DNA from: Kofleriaceae bacterium
GTDB taxonomy: Bacteria > Myxococcota_A > Polyangia > Haliangiales > Haliangiaceae
DNA: 38,272 nucleotides
Reading direction: 5' to 3'
Assembly: GCA_025357755.1 (NCBI GenBank)
Contig: JANXOP010000028.1
Span: 1 to 38,272 of the forward strand
A program made the translations under genes and the position numbers. Below the pieces are notes generated by a model that did no database searches, was not told where the DNA came from, and saw only the letters and a list, made by a program, of their open reading frames with translations. Positions 18,369-26,829 of this stretch are shown here, piece by piece. How positions within the stretch are numbered: the stretch's first letter is position 1; every line of letters starts with the position of its first letter.

Positions 18369-19235
18369 ATGACCTCGCGTGGCATCCTGCTGGCAGGCGG
18401 TTCGGGCAGCCGGTTGAGACCGCTGACCACGGTCGTCTCCAAGCAGTTACTCCCGATCTACGACAAGCCGGTCATCCATTACCCGCTCGCCACCCTGATG
18501 CTCGGTGGGGTCCGCGACATCCTGGTGATCACGACGCCCACGGAGCTCCCGCGGTTTCGCGAGCTGCTCGGCACCGGGGAGCAATGGGGCATCCGGTTGC
18601 GTTATGCGGTCCAGCCCGCACCGGCCGGCATCGCGCAGGCGCTGCTGATCGGCGAGGACTTTCTCGCGGGCGGCGGTGGGACCCTGATCCTCGGCGACAA
18701 CATCTTCTACGGCCCCGGTCTCGGTCGACAGATCGCAACACGGATCCGAGAGAACACGGGTGCGACGGTGTTCCTGCACCCGGTCCGCGATCCGGAGCGC
18801 TACGGCGTCGCCGAGCTCGATGAGGCGGGTGCGATCGTCCGGATCGAAGAGAAGCCAGCGCGGCCGGCCTCGCCACTCGCGGTGACGGGGCTCTACATCT
18901 ACGATGCGCAGGTGGTGGAGCTCGCAAAGCAACTCGTACCCTCCGCCCGGGGCGAGCTCGAGATCACGGATCTCAACAACCTCTATCTGCGGGCCGGGCG
19001 GTTGCGCGGTCACGTGCTCGCGCGTGGGACCTCGTGGCTCGATACCGGCACGCCCGAAGCGATGCTAGATGCCGCGACGTTCGTCAGCGTGATCGAGAAG
19101 CGCCAAGGGCTCAAGGTCAGCTGTGTCGAGGAGGTCGCGTTCCGGCTCGGCTACATCGATGCGGCGCAGCTCGCGCGGCTCGCGGATGGCTATCGCGGCA
19201 GCTCGTACGAGCGCTATCTGCGGAGCCTCGCGTGA
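18369..19235 (+). CDS. rmlA: Glucose-1-phosphate thymidylyltransferase
   Basis: 288 residues, standard length. It joins glucose-1-phosphate and dTTP to dTDP-glucose, the first step to dTDP-L-rhamnose. The nucleotide-binding loop is LLAGGSGSRLRPLT (8-20), followed by KQLLPIYDKP and LILGDNIFYG, all diagnostic for RmlA. The ATG at 18369 was chosen because the family begins at MxxRGILLAGG; the frame is open upstream, but that part is unlike the family. The gene is the first of a six-gene run on this strand. Its TGA overlaps the rmlC start (GTGA). No clear promoter or Shine-Dalgarno is visible in the 50-base gap to the divergent pseudouridine synthase gene. Confidence 0.96.
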   Translation: MTSRGILLAGGSGSRLRPLTTVVSKQLLPIYDKPVIHYPLATLMLGGVRDILVITTPTELPRFRELLGTGEQWGIRLRYAVQPAPAGIAQALLIGEDFLAGGGGTLILGDNIFYGPGLGRQIATRIRENTGATVFLHPVRDPERYGVAELDEAGAIVRIEEKPARPASPLAVTGLYIYDAQVVELAKQLVPSARGELEITDLNNLYLRAGRLRGHVLARGTSWLDTGTPEAMLDAATFVSVIEKRQGLKVSCVEEVAFRLGYIDAAQLARLADGYRGSSYERYLRSLA

Positions 19236-19762
19236 AGGTCGTCGCGACAGAGCTGCCTGGCGTGTTGATCGTCGAGCCGAGCGTGTTCACCGACGAGCGC
19301 GGGCGGTTCGTCGAGACGTATCGCGAGCAGGCCTATCGGGAGATCGGGATCCCCGAGGCGTTCGTGCAGGACAACCTGTCGACCTCGGTGCGCGGCACGT
19401 TGCGAGGGCTGCACTTCCAGCGCGCACATCCGCAGGGCAAGCTCGTGATGGTCACGCGCGGCGAGATCTTCGACGTCGCCGTCGATATTCGTCGCACCTC
19501 GCCAACTTATCGGCGCTGGGTGGGTACGCGGTTGACGGGTGAATCGGCGCGCCAGGTGTGGATTCCTCCCGGCTTCGCGCACGGCTTCGTCGCGCTCTCG
19601 GAGACCGCGGACGTGGTCTACAAGGTGACCGCGCCGTACGTCGCCGACGATCAGCACTGCGTGATCTGGAATGATCACGAGCTCGGCATCACGTGGCCGA
19701 TCGCCGAACCCCTGCTCTCGCCGCGTGATCGGAACGCCCCGTCGCTCGCGGAGTTGCCGTGA
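19232..19762 (+). CDS. rmlC: dTDP-4-dehydrorhamnose 3,5-epimerase
   Basis: 176 residues, the usual size. A cupin enzyme that epimerises C3 and C5 of dTDP-4-keto-6-deoxyglucose. Family marks: DERGRFVETY, QDNLSTSVRGTLRGLHFQ with His61, the catalytic base, and PPGFAHGFVALSE. GTG 19232 is given by the family start and by the four-base overlap with rmlA; a longer frame reading further upstream is shadow. The stop again overlaps the next start by four bases. Cytoplasmic. Confidence 0.96.
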   Translation: MKVVATELPGVLIVEPSVFTDERGRFVETYREQAYREIGIPEAFVQDNLSTSVRGTLRGLHFQRAHPQGKLVMVTRGEIFDVAVDIRRTSPTYRRWVGTRLTGESARQVWIPPGFAHGFVALSETADVVYKVTAPYVADDQHCVIWNDHELGITWPIAEPLLSPRDRNAPSLAELP

Positions 19763-20619
19763 AGCTACTCGTCACTGGCGGTGCGGGCCAGCTCGGGCGC
19801 AGCCTCGTGAAGCGGGGCCGCGCGAGCGCGATCGAGGTCGTCGCGTGCCCGCGCAGCGCGCTCGACATCACGAGCTGGGATAGCGTGGTCCGGGCGATCG
19901 ATGCGACGGCGCCGACCTGCATCATCAACGCGGCGGCGTACAATGCGGTCGATGCCGCCGAGCACGAACGCGATGTGGCGTTCGCGATCAATCGCGATGG
20001 CGCGGAGCTCGTCGCGCGCGCAGGCGCGGAGCGCGGCGTCCCCGTGATCCACATCTCGACCGATTACGTGTTCGAGGGCATCTCGACCGAGCCGCTGAAG
20101 GAGACCGCGGTCGCCCTGCCGATCAGCGTCTACGGCGAGAGCAAGCTCGCCGGCGAGCAACGCGTGCTCGCAGCCGGAGGCATGGTGGTCCGCACGTCGT
20201 GGTTGTTCTCCGATGGGGGCCCCGGGTTCGTGCAGACGATCCTGGGGCTCGCCTTGACGCGCCCGGTGATCGAGGTCGTGCGCGATCAGCGCGGCTGCCC
20301 GACCTGGGCCGACGATCTCGCGGATGCGCTGCTGATCCTCGCGGACTCCCCGACCGCCGAGCTGCTCCACTACTGCGGTGGCCCTGCGGTCACGCGTGCA
20401 GAGCTCGCGCAGGAGATCGTGAAGCTCGCGCGCCGGTACCGACCGATCGCGTGCAAGGTCGTACCGATCGCGACGCCCATCGGTGGCTCCGGAGCTCCGC
20501 GTGCGCGGCGGCCGCCGACGGTGACGCTCGATACGATGCGCGCCTCGCTGCGTGGCATCCCGCCGAGGCGTTGGCAGACCGGGCTCGCCGACGTGATCGC
20601 GGGAGAGCTCGCCTCGTGA
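19759..20619 (+). CDS. rmlD: dTDP-4-dehydrorhamnose reductase
   Basis: 286 residues. A short-chain dehydrogenase that makes dTDP-L-rhamnose with NAD(P)H. The Rossmann loop GGAGQLG (7-13), STDYVFEG (100-107) and catalytic Tyr125/Lys129 (YGESKLAGE) are all present; QRGCPTWADDLADALL is a typical RmlD substrate-side motif. GTG 19759 overlaps the rmlC stop, and the gene's own stop overlaps the rmlB start (GTGA). The C-terminus (RGIPPRRWQTGLADVI) fits the family. Confidence 0.95.
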   Translation: MKLLVTGGAGQLGRSLVKRGRASAIEVVACPRSALDITSWDSVVRAIDATAPTCIINAAAYNAVDAAEHERDVAFAINRDGAELVARAGAERGVPVIHISTDYVFEGISTEPLKETAVALPISVYGESKLAGEQRVLAAGGMVVRTSWLFSDGGPGFVQTILGLALTRPVIEVVRDQRGCPTWADDLADALLILADSPTAELLHYCGGPAVTRAELAQEIVKLARRYRPIACKVVPIATPIGGSGAPRARRPPTVTLDTMRASLRGIPPRRWQTGLADVIAGELAS

Positions 20620-21596
20620 TCGTCGTCACCGGCGGGGCCGGCTTCATCGGCCTCAACTTCGTCAAGCGGATGGCCCCGACGCTTCCCATCATCGTGCTCG
20701 ATACGCTCACGTATGCCGGCAATCGCGGCGCGCTCGAAGCCGTCGAGGGCGTGCGCTTCGTCGAGGGTGACATCAACGATCGTACGATCGTGCGCGAGCT
20801 GTTCGCGGCGCGCCCGACGGCGCTCGTGCACTTCGCGGCCGAGAGCCATGTCGATCGCTCGATCGATGCACCGGATCCCTTCATCACGACCAACATCGTT
20901 GGCACGTTCTCCCTGCTCGAAGAAGCGCGGCGCTACCTCGCCGCGGCGCCCGCTGCACCGTTCCGGTTTCTCCACGTCTCGACCGATGAAGTCTTCGGCG
21001 CTCTCGGCGACACCGGCGCGTTCACCGAGACCGCGCGCTACGCACCGCGATCGCCATACGCGGCGTCGAAGGCGGCGAGCGATCATCTCGTCCAGGCGTA
21101 TCTCCACACGTACGGGCTGCCCGCGATCGTCACGAACTGCACGAACAACTACGGTCCGTATCAGCATCCGGAGAAGTTGATCCCACTCGTGATCTCTCGC
21201 GCCCTCGCGGGAGCGCCGCTGCCGGTCTATGGCACCGGTGCGAACGTGCGCGACTGGATCTACGTCGAGGATCACTGTGCCGCGCTGCAGCGCATCCTCG
21301 AGCGCGGACGAGTCGGCGAGAGCTATGTGATCGGCGCCCGCACCGAGCGCACGAACCTCGAAGTGGTCACCGCGATCTGCGCTCTCCTCGACGAGCTGCG
21401 CCCGCGCGCGGAGGGTTCGTATCGCAGCCTGATCACGCTCGTCGCGGATCGGCCGGGCCATGACCATCGCTACGCGATCGATCCGCAGAAGCTCGAGAGC
21501 GAGCTCGGCTGGGCGCCCGAGACCACCTTCGTCGAGGGGCTGCGCCGCACGGTCGCCTGGTACGTAACCGCGGCTGTGACCGGGACATCGAAATAA
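20616..21596 (+). CDS. rmlB: dTDP-glucose 4,6-dehydratase
   Basis: 326 residues, near the normal 330-360. It converts dTDP-glucose to dTDP-4-keto-6-deoxyglucose. NAD loop TGGAGFIG (5-12), DTLTYAGN, the catalytic STDEVFG with Thr123-Asp124-Glu125, and Tyr148/Lys152 (YAASKAASDH) are intact; NNYGPYQHPEKLIPLVI and GTGANVRDWIYVEDHC are diagnostic of RmlB. The GTG at 20616 gives the expected start VIVVTGGAGF. The gene order A-C-D-B, with B last, differs from the common B-D-A-C order of enteric bacteria. Two bases separate it from the glycosyltransferase gene. Confidence 0.96.
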   Translation: MIVVTGGAGFIGLNFVKRMAPTLPIIVLDTLTYAGNRGALEAVEGVRFVEGDINDRTIVRELFAARPTALVHFAAESHVDRSIDAPDPFITTNIVGTFSLLEEARRYLAAAPAAPFRFLHVSTDEVFGALGDTGAFTETARYAPRSPYAASKAASDHLVQAYLHTYGLPAIVTNCTNNYGPYQHPEKLIPLVISRALAGAPLPVYGTGANVRDWIYVEDHCAALQRILERGRVGESYVIGARTERTNLEVVTAICALLDELRPRAEGSYRSLITLVADRPGHDHRYAIDPQKLESELGWAPETTFVEGLRRTVAWYVTAAVTGTSK

Positions 21597-21598
21597 CC

Positions 21599-22864
21599 AT
21601 GGCGCGCTTGATCGTCACGACGATCCCGCTCACCGGCCATGTCCAGCCGATGCTGCCGATCGCGAGCGAGCTCGCCGCGCGCGGCCACGAGCTGGTGTGG
21701 ATCACTGGCGCGAAGTTCGCGCAGCGCGTGCGAGCCACCGGCGCGGAGTTCGTGGCGATGTCGAACGATTGGGACGATGCGGATCTCGAGCGCGCCTTCC
21801 CCGCGCTCGCAGGCACGCGCGGCTTGCCGCGCGTGAAGCTGCAACTCCGCGAGATGTTCATCGCGCCGATGGCGACCCAGCTCGCGGATCTCGAGGCACA
21901 AACACGTCCTGACGCCGTGCTCTCCGATTCGGCGCACCTGGGGGCGGGCTTGTTCGCCGAGAAGCATCACGTGCCGTGGATCGAGCTCGGGATCAGCGCC
22001 CTGATGCTGCCGAGCCAGGACACCAATCCCTTCGGTTCGGCACAGCCGCCCGATCGCGGTGGTCCTGGCATGCATCGGTTCTTGAACTGGCTGATCTTCC
22101 GCGTGCTCTTCGGCAGCGTGAATCGCGCGTATCGCCGCGCGCGGATCGCGGCGGGCCTGCCGGCCGGCGACCAGATGTACTTCGAGGTGATGAGCCGCGA
22201 GCTGTTTCTCCAGCCGACCGTCGCCGAGCTGGAGTATCCGCGCCGCGATCTCCCGAGCCAGGTCGCCTTCATCGGGCCGTTGTTGCCGCCGCAGGGCAGC
22301 GCCGCGCTGCCGGCGTGGTGGCCCGAGGTCGAAGCGGCCCGTGCGGCGGGACGACCGATCATCCTCGTCACGCAGGGCACGCTCGCGACCGACCCGAGCG
22401 AGCTCGTCGAGCCGGCGCTCGCGGCCCTCGCCGATCGCGATGCGCTCGTGATCGTGACGATGGATCGCGCGATCGCCGCTCCCGCGAACGCGCGCGTCGC
22501 GGCATATGTGCCGTATCAGGCGCTGTTGCCGTACTGCCGGATGATGATCACCAATGGCGGGTATGGTGGAGTCCAGATGGCGATCGCCCACGGCGTTCCA
22601 CTGATCATCGCGGGCGGCAGTGAGGAGAAGCCCGAGATCGCGGCGCGCGTCGCGTGGTCCGGGGCAGCGATCGATCTGCGGACCGGTCGGCCATCGCCGA
22701 AGCGGTTGCGCAAGGCGATCGAGCGCATGCTCGCCGAGCCGAGCTTCCGTGAGCGCGCGCAAACCATCCAACGCGTGATGGCGGCGTGTGATGCACCCCG
22801 GCATGCGGCGGATCTCGTCACCATGCTTCTCCCCGACACCCAAAGGCAGGCGCATGCGAGCTAG
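21599..22864 (+). CDS. GT1-type (MGT/UGT-like) glycosyltransferase, probable rhamnosyltransferase
   Basis: 421 residues with the two-domain GT-B layout. The N-terminal acceptor domain begins TTIPLTGHVQPMLPIASELAARGHE; the C-terminal donor domain has VTQGTL, then ITNGGYGGVQMAIAHGVPLI, which is the nucleotide-sugar-binding motif of the macrolide/UDP-glucuronosyl/rhamnolipid (RhlB) families. No signal peptide; such enzymes act on small hydrophobic or lipid acceptors in the cytoplasm. Being encoded two bases after rmlB, it very likely uses dTDP-L-rhamnose (inference from context). The acceptor is unknown; a lipid or secondary metabolite is more likely than a polymer for this family. Its end overlaps the next gene by 11 bases. 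Confidence 0.88.
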   Translation: MARLIVTTIPLTGHVQPMLPIASELAARGHELVWITGAKFAQRVRATGAEFVAMSNDWDDADLERAFPALAGTRGLPRVKLQLREMFIAPMATQLADLEAQTRPDAVLSDSAHLGAGLFAEKHHVPWIELGISALMLPSQDTNPFGSAQPPDRGGPGMHRFLNWLIFRVLFGSVNRAYRRARIAAGLPAGDQMYFEVMSRELFLQPTVAELEYPRRDLPSQVAFIGPLLPPQGSAALPAWWPEVEAARAAGRPIILVTQGTLATDPSELVEPALAALADRDALVIVTMDRAIAAPANARVAAYVPYQALLPYCRMMITNGGYGGVQMAIAHGVPLIIAGGSEEKPEIAARVAWSGAAIDLRTGRPSPKRLRKAIERMLAEPSFRERAQTIQRVMAACDAPRHAADLVTMLLPDTQRQAHAS

Positions 22865-23654
22865 TTTTTTCCTCGTGCTGGCGAGCTGCGGTGGCTTCAT
22901 CGATCATCAAGCCGCGACGAGCACGCTCAAGATCTTGAAGAGCGCGAACGAGGTCGCCGCGCACGAGGCAGATCTCCAGCTCGCGCGCGAGGCGCTGCCG
23001 GCTGGCATCTTCCAACTCGCGGCCTTCGCGAAGGCCTATCCCGACGAGCCGGCGTTCGCGCAGATGCACACCGAATCGCTGTGTCAGTACGCGACCGCGT
23101 TCGTGTTCGACGACTGGGAAGACGCGAGCCTGAGCGGGCGCGACCCGGCGCCGATCGCCGCGCGACTCCAGCTCCTGCTCCACGAGTGCGCGGCGGCGAA
23201 CACGCCCGCGAACACGACGAACCAGATGCGCTGGCTCGCCACGACCGATGCGCTGCTGATCGCCATCGACCCGGCGCACAACCTCGGCAAGCTGCCAGCG
23301 ACGATCGCGGCGCTCGAAAAAACCATCGCGGTGGCCCCGGGCGCGCACGAGGCCGATAGCGAGCTGTTGCTCGGCACGTTACGCGCGGCGATGAGCCCGA
23401 TCTTTCACGGCCCCGACGGCAGCGCCGAATTCGACGCGGCCAAGAAACAGCTCGGCGAGGGCGCCCTACTGGTCGACGTGATGTACGCGCGCGCGGTCGC
23501 GGTCGCGCGCAAGGATCGCGCGCTCTTCGAAGCGCGCTTGCACCACGTGCTCGAGGCCGATCCGGAGCGCTGGCCGGCGCGCCGGCTCTCGAACGAGCTC
23601 GCGCGGCAAAAGGCGCGGCGATACCTCGCGGCCGAAGCGGCGCTACTGCCCTAG
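22854..23654 (+). CDS. TatT-family lipoprotein (TRAP transporter T component)
   Basis: About 266 residues. A short lipoprotein signal with lipobox LASC (Cys12) is followed by the conserved TatT pattern: HEADLQLAREALPAGIFQL, a YPDEPAF turn and QYATAFVFDDWEDA. TatT proteins are helical, TPR-like periplasmic lipoproteins found with TRAP transporters in spirochaetes and myxobacteria. No TRAP permease or DctP-like binding protein is encoded here, so this is an orphan copy. The ATG at 22854 is inside the glycosyltransferase gene's end; upstream in-frame residues would destroy the signal peptide. Its position makes it part of the rhamnose operon, so a role in handling a glycosylated lipid or export is possible but not shown. 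Confidence 0.8.
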   Translation: MRASFFLVLASCGGFIDHQAATSTLKILKSANEVAAHEADLQLAREALPAGIFQLAAFAKAYPDEPAFAQMHTESLCQYATAFVFDDWEDASLSGRDPAPIAARLQLLLHECAAANTPANTTNQMRWLATTDALLIAIDPAHNLGKLPATIAALEKTIAVAPGAHEADSELLLGTLRAAMSPIFHGPDGSAEFDAAKKQLGEGALLVDVMYARAVAVARKDRALFEARLHHVLEADPERWPARRLSNELARQKARRYLAAEAALLP

Positions 23655-25823
23655 GTGCTCGCGAAAGAAATCGATCTGGACTTGCTCGCGCGCGAGCGCG
23701 ACCTTTGGATCGGTCACCATGTGCGTGCCCGAGAGCAGCACGACCTTCGCGGTCTTGCCCGCAAGATAGAGCTCGTCGATCAAGCCGAGCGTGTTCGCGA
23801 GGTGCACGTTGTCGTCGGTGATCCCGTGGATCACGAGCAACGGGCGCCGCAGCTTCGCGGCGTGGGTGAGCGCGCTGGTCGCCGCGTAGCCCTGCGGGTT
23901 GTGCTCGGGTAGCTTCATGTAGCGCTCGGTGTAGGCAGAGTCGTAGAGCGACCAATCGGTCACCGGGGCGCCGGCGACCCCGCACGCGAAGACATCGGGG
24001 CGCAGCATCACGGCGAGGGCGGACAGGTAGCCACCGAACGACCAACCGAACACGCCGACGCGTTGCAGATCGAGCTCGGGATAGCGCGCACCCACCGCTT
24101 GCAAGGCGCCGACTTGATCGGCGAGCGGCGCGGTCAGGAGGTCTCCCGACACCGCACGCTCCCACGCCCGACCGCGGCCCGGCGTGCCGCGGTTGTCGCT
24201 GCGCATGACGATGAACCCCGCGTCCGCGTACCACTGGTCCATCACGTAGGTATCGAGCGCATCGAGCACGGTCTGGAGGTGCGGGCCGCCGTAGACCTTG
24301 AGGAGCACCGGATATTTACGGCCGGGCTCGAAGGTGCGGGGCCGCGTGATCGCGACATGGTGCTCGCGCCCGGCGACCTCCACGATCTCGAGCTTCGTCG
24401 TCGGGCGCAGGGTCGGCCGCTCGGCCACCGAGGGTAGCTCGTGACCATTGACCGTGACGCTGCGGCCGCCGGCATGGTTCGCGGTCGTGATGATGATCAG
24501 ACCGTGATCGACGGTCCCGGTCGCGTAGCCTTCCCCATCGGTGAGGCGCGAGGGCGCGCCGCCCGCGAGCGGCACGGTCCAGAGATCTTGGCGAGTCGGG
24601 TTCGCCGAGGCTTCGACGATCGCGACATCGCCTTGCACGCCGAGCAGCTCCGAGAGGCCGAGGTCGGGGGCGGTCAGCACGGTGGCGAGCGCACCATCGG
24701 GCTTGCGCAGCTCCAAGGTCCACACGCCACGCGCTTCGGTCATCCACAGAAAGCCCGAGCCATCCGCGAGCCACAGCGGCGCACCGAGCACGTGACTGCC
24801 ACCAACTCCGCGATCTCCCGCGCCGGCGAGGTTGATCCACGCATCATCGTGCTCCTCGAGCAGCGTCTTGCTCGCGAGGGGCGTGAGCACGGCGAGGTCG
24901 GTCTGCTCGCGCGAGAGCACCACGATGGTGAGCGGCGCCTTGCCGGTCCAGCTCACGCGACCGAGGTACGGATACTTCCCGAGGTCCCAGGCGAGCCACT
25001 GCGGCTCGCCGCCGGCCGCGCTGACGAGGCCGAGATCGACGATCGCGTTCGGTGTGCCCGCGCGCGGATACTTGAAGGGCACCGGCGGCTTCGTCGGCTC
25101 GCGCGCATCGGCGACGTACACGGTCTGGACCGGGCGCAGATCCGAGCGCTGGAACAGCAGCTGCTTGCTATCGGGCGACCACCACAACCCGACCCGGCGA
25201 TCGAGCTCTTCTTGGGCGACGAACTCCGCGGTGCCGTACTCGAAGCCCGCGGGGTGCTTCGTGAGCTTCTTCGCGGCGCCACTGGTCGTCGGGATCACCC
25301 AGACATCGCCGTCGCGCACGAACGCGATCTGCGCGCCATCCGGGGACAGGTGCGGATCGTAGGCAGCGCCCTGCGGATCGATCGTCTTCTTCGTACCCGC
25401 GCGCCGATCGAGGATCACGAACACCCCATTGATCGGGACGAGCACGAGCGTGCCGTCGGCCGAGACCGCGATATCGACCACGCCGCGCGTCGCGGTACGG
25501 CTGCGTTCGCGCCGGGCCTTCTCTTCTTCACTCACGTGTTCGTCACCGGTCACGAGCTCGGCCGCGGTCGCGAGCGTCTTGACCACGCCGGTCTTGGCAT
25601 CCAGCTCGTAGAGATCCGCGGCAAAGTCCCGCGGTCCGGTGCGTCGGAACAGCACGGCACCATCCGGAGTCACGGCAAGCGGGGTCGGCAAGCCGAGGCG
25701 GAAGCCGTAGGTCGCGGCGGAGTCCGCCAGGAGTTGCGTGTCGAGAGCGGGCCAAGTGGTCACGGTGGTCCTCGAATGAGCACATGCGCTGACCAACACC
25801 AGGACAAAGAAAAGGCCGCGCAT
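23643..25823 (-). CDS. S9 family peptidase, dipeptidyl peptidase IV-like lipoprotein
   Basis: About 726 residues, normal for DPP-IV. A lipoprotein signal with lipobox VSAC (Cys14) begins at ATG 25823; the frame is open far upstream, but only from here does a signal peptide follow. The N-terminal beta-propeller includes EYGTAEFVAQEELDRR, the double-Glu motif that grips the free amino end of the peptide, and WWSPDSKQLLFQRSD. The C-terminal hydrolase has GWSFGGY with nucleophile Ser595, TDDN near Asp670-671 and GTHMVTD near His701. It should remove dipeptides after Pro or Ala from peptides at the outer membrane or in the periplasm. Converges with the TatT gene, overlapping by 12 bases. Confidence 0.93.
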   Translation of the reverse strand: MRGLFFVLVLVSACAHSRTTVTTWPALDTQLLADSAATYGFRLGLPTPLAVTPDGAVLFRRTGPRDFAADLYELDAKTGVVKTLATAAELVTGDEHVSEEEKARRERSRTATRGVVDIAVSADGTLVLVPINGVFVILDRRAGTKKTIDPQGAAYDPHLSPDGAQIAFVRDGDVWVIPTTSGAAKKLTKHPAGFEYGTAEFVAQEELDRRVGLWWSPDSKQLLFQRSDLRPVQTVYVADAREPTKPPVPFKYPRAGTPNAIVDLGLVSAAGGEPQWLAWDLGKYPYLGRVSWTGKAPLTIVVLSREQTDLAVLTPLASKTLLEEHDDAWINLAGAGDRGVGGSHVLGAPLWLADGSGFLWMTEARGVWTLELRKPDGALATVLTAPDLGLSELLGVQGDVAIVEASANPTRQDLWTVPLAGGAPSRLTDGEGYATGTVDHGLIIITTANHAGGRSVTVNGHELPSVAERPTLRPTTKLEIVEVAGREHHVAITRPRTFEPGRKYPVLLKVYGGPHLQTVLDALDTYVMDQWYADAGFIVMRSDNRGTPGRGRAWERAVSGDLLTAPLADQVGALQAVGARYPELDLQRVGVFGWSFGGYLSALAVMLRPDVFACGVAGAPVTDWSLYDSAYTERYMKLPEHNPQGYAATSALTHAAKLRRPLLVIHGITDDNVHLANTLGLIDELYLAGKTAKVVLLSGTHMVTDPKVALAREQVQIDFFREHLGQ

Positions 25824-25883
25824 TGCAGGTGGAGTATCGCCGTTTCTTTGCCCACCGGCCCGGCGTACCGGACCATTAGATTC

Positions 25884-26255
25884 ATGCGCCAGGAACGTCG
25901 AATTCACCGAGCCCATACCGCCACGCTTGCCCTCAAGTACCAGCTCGAGCGCTGCTGCCAGGAGGGCGCGATGGAAGCGATGGTCATCGCCGACAGCGAT
26001 GGCATGCCGCTCGCTTCGTCGGGCGATGCGTACGCGTGCGACGAAGTGGCCGCCCGCATGGTGCTCGTCGGTCCGAGAATCTCGTCCTTCGACGGCACGC
26101 TGCTCGGCGACAACAAGCTGTGGAACGTCGAGATGACGAAGGTCCGCATCGATGGCAGCGAGCTCCTCGTGTGCGCGGTCGGGGGTACGGCGGCCGCGCG
26201 CAAGAAGCACATCGCCCGCAGCGCCGCCGGGGCCCTGCGGATCCTCGCGGTTTAG
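25884..26255 (+). CDS. Small roadblock/LC7-like protein
   Basis: About 123 residues. The segment AMEAMVIADSDGMPLASSG is the strand-turn-strand typical of roadblock/LC7 (MglB-type) domains, and the rest fits an alternating helix/strand fold (VRIDGSELLVCAVGG, ARKKHIARSAAGALRIL). In myxobacteria these small proteins often pair with small GTPases or act as GTPase regulators; no GTPase is encoded near. The match rests on pattern only. The ATG at 25884 is chosen because the sequence before it in the same frame is antisense to the peptidase gene. It is divergent from that gene with a 60-base gap. Confidence 0.6.
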   Translation: MRQERRIHRAHTATLALKYQLERCCQEGAMEAMVIADSDGMPLASSGDAYACDEVAARMVLVGPRISSFDGTLLGDNKLWNVEMTKVRIDGSELLVCAVGGTAAARKKHIARSAAGALRILAV

Positions 26256-26281
26256 GCCGCGCCAGTCGCGCCCGGCCGCGC

Positions 26282-26287
26282 TACGCT
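26282..26287 (+). promoter_or_regulatory. Putative -10 element, leaderless arrangement
   Basis: TACGCT lies six bases before the ATG at 26294, the same hexamer and spacing as at the receiver gene (12919-12924). No Shine-Dalgarno is present. Confidence 0.35.
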
Positions 26288-26293
26288 TCGCCG

Positions 26294-26749
26294 ATGAAGC
26301 TCGCCGCCGCTGGATTGCTAATCGCGTTGACCGCGTGCTCGCACAAGACCGCCGACAAATCCGTCGATCGCGATCTGGCGAAGAAGTTGTTGATCGATCG
26401 CAACTGGATCGATGTCATGCCGAAGACCGAGCGCGAGAAGCTCCACGTCTATCGCTTCGTGCCGAACATGGGTGGTGGCGTCTATCAGGACCGCACCATC
26501 TTCAAGGGCACGTTCGAGCTGTTCAAGTTCGCGGTCGATGGCGATCAGATCGAGTTCGACTTGCTCGAGACTCACGACAAGGTCCGCAGCCAGTTCCACA
26601 TCGAGACCGTCGATGGCCCCAAGCCGTTCGATCTCAAGCTCTCGATCCCGAACGATCCGCGCGGTCCACGCGAGTACTACGGCATCCGTGCCGAACACGA
26701 TCCGGATGGTCACGTGCTCGAGCAAGAGCTGGCAAACCTTCGTCACTGA
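26294..26749 (+). CDS. Small lipoprotein of unknown function
   Basis: 151 residues. A clear lipoprotein signal, MKLAAAGLLIALTAC, has Cys15 as the lipidated residue. The mature part is hydrophilic, with probable beta strands (LHVYRFVPNMGGGVYQDRTIFKGTFELFKF is only partly quoted here by its ends, IKGT-type strands and FKFAVDGDQIEFDLLE) that recall a lipocalin-like or 'META/extracytoplasmic' barrel, but I do not recognise the family. It ends with an acidic/hydrophilic helix. It lies 38 bases after the roadblock-like gene and has its own likely -10 box, and precedes the GNAT cassette by 91 bases. Confidence 0.75.
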   Translation: MKLAAAGLLIALTACSHKTADKSVDRDLAKKLLIDRNWIDVMPKTEREKLHVYRFVPNMGGGVYQDRTIFKGTFELFKFAVDGDQIEFDLLETHDKVRSQFHIETVDGPKPFDLKLSIPNDPRGPREYYGIRAEHDPDGHVLEQELANLRH

Positions 26750-26778
26750 GCAGCTGACGTCGCGGAGATGTGGCGTGG

Positions 26779-26803
26779 CGGTACGCCGGGAGTAACCGTA
26801 CCG
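26779..26803. promoter_or_regulatory. Inverted repeat upstream of the GNAT/acyltransferase cassette
   Basis: CGGTACG (26779-26785) and CGTACCG (26797-26803) form a perfect seven-base inverted repeat with an 11-base centre. The 18-base spacing of the half-sites (nearly two helical turns) suits a dimeric repressor. It lies 38 bases before the GNAT start. Function is inferred. Confidence 0.4.
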
Positions 26804-26829
26804 ACACGGACATCACTCATGGTGCAAGC

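Noticed and set aside
24441..25883. In-frame upstream extension of the roadblock-like gene
   Set aside because: It is antisense to the DPP-IV-like peptidase gene and its sequence has no protein-like pattern; the ATG at 25884 is used instead.
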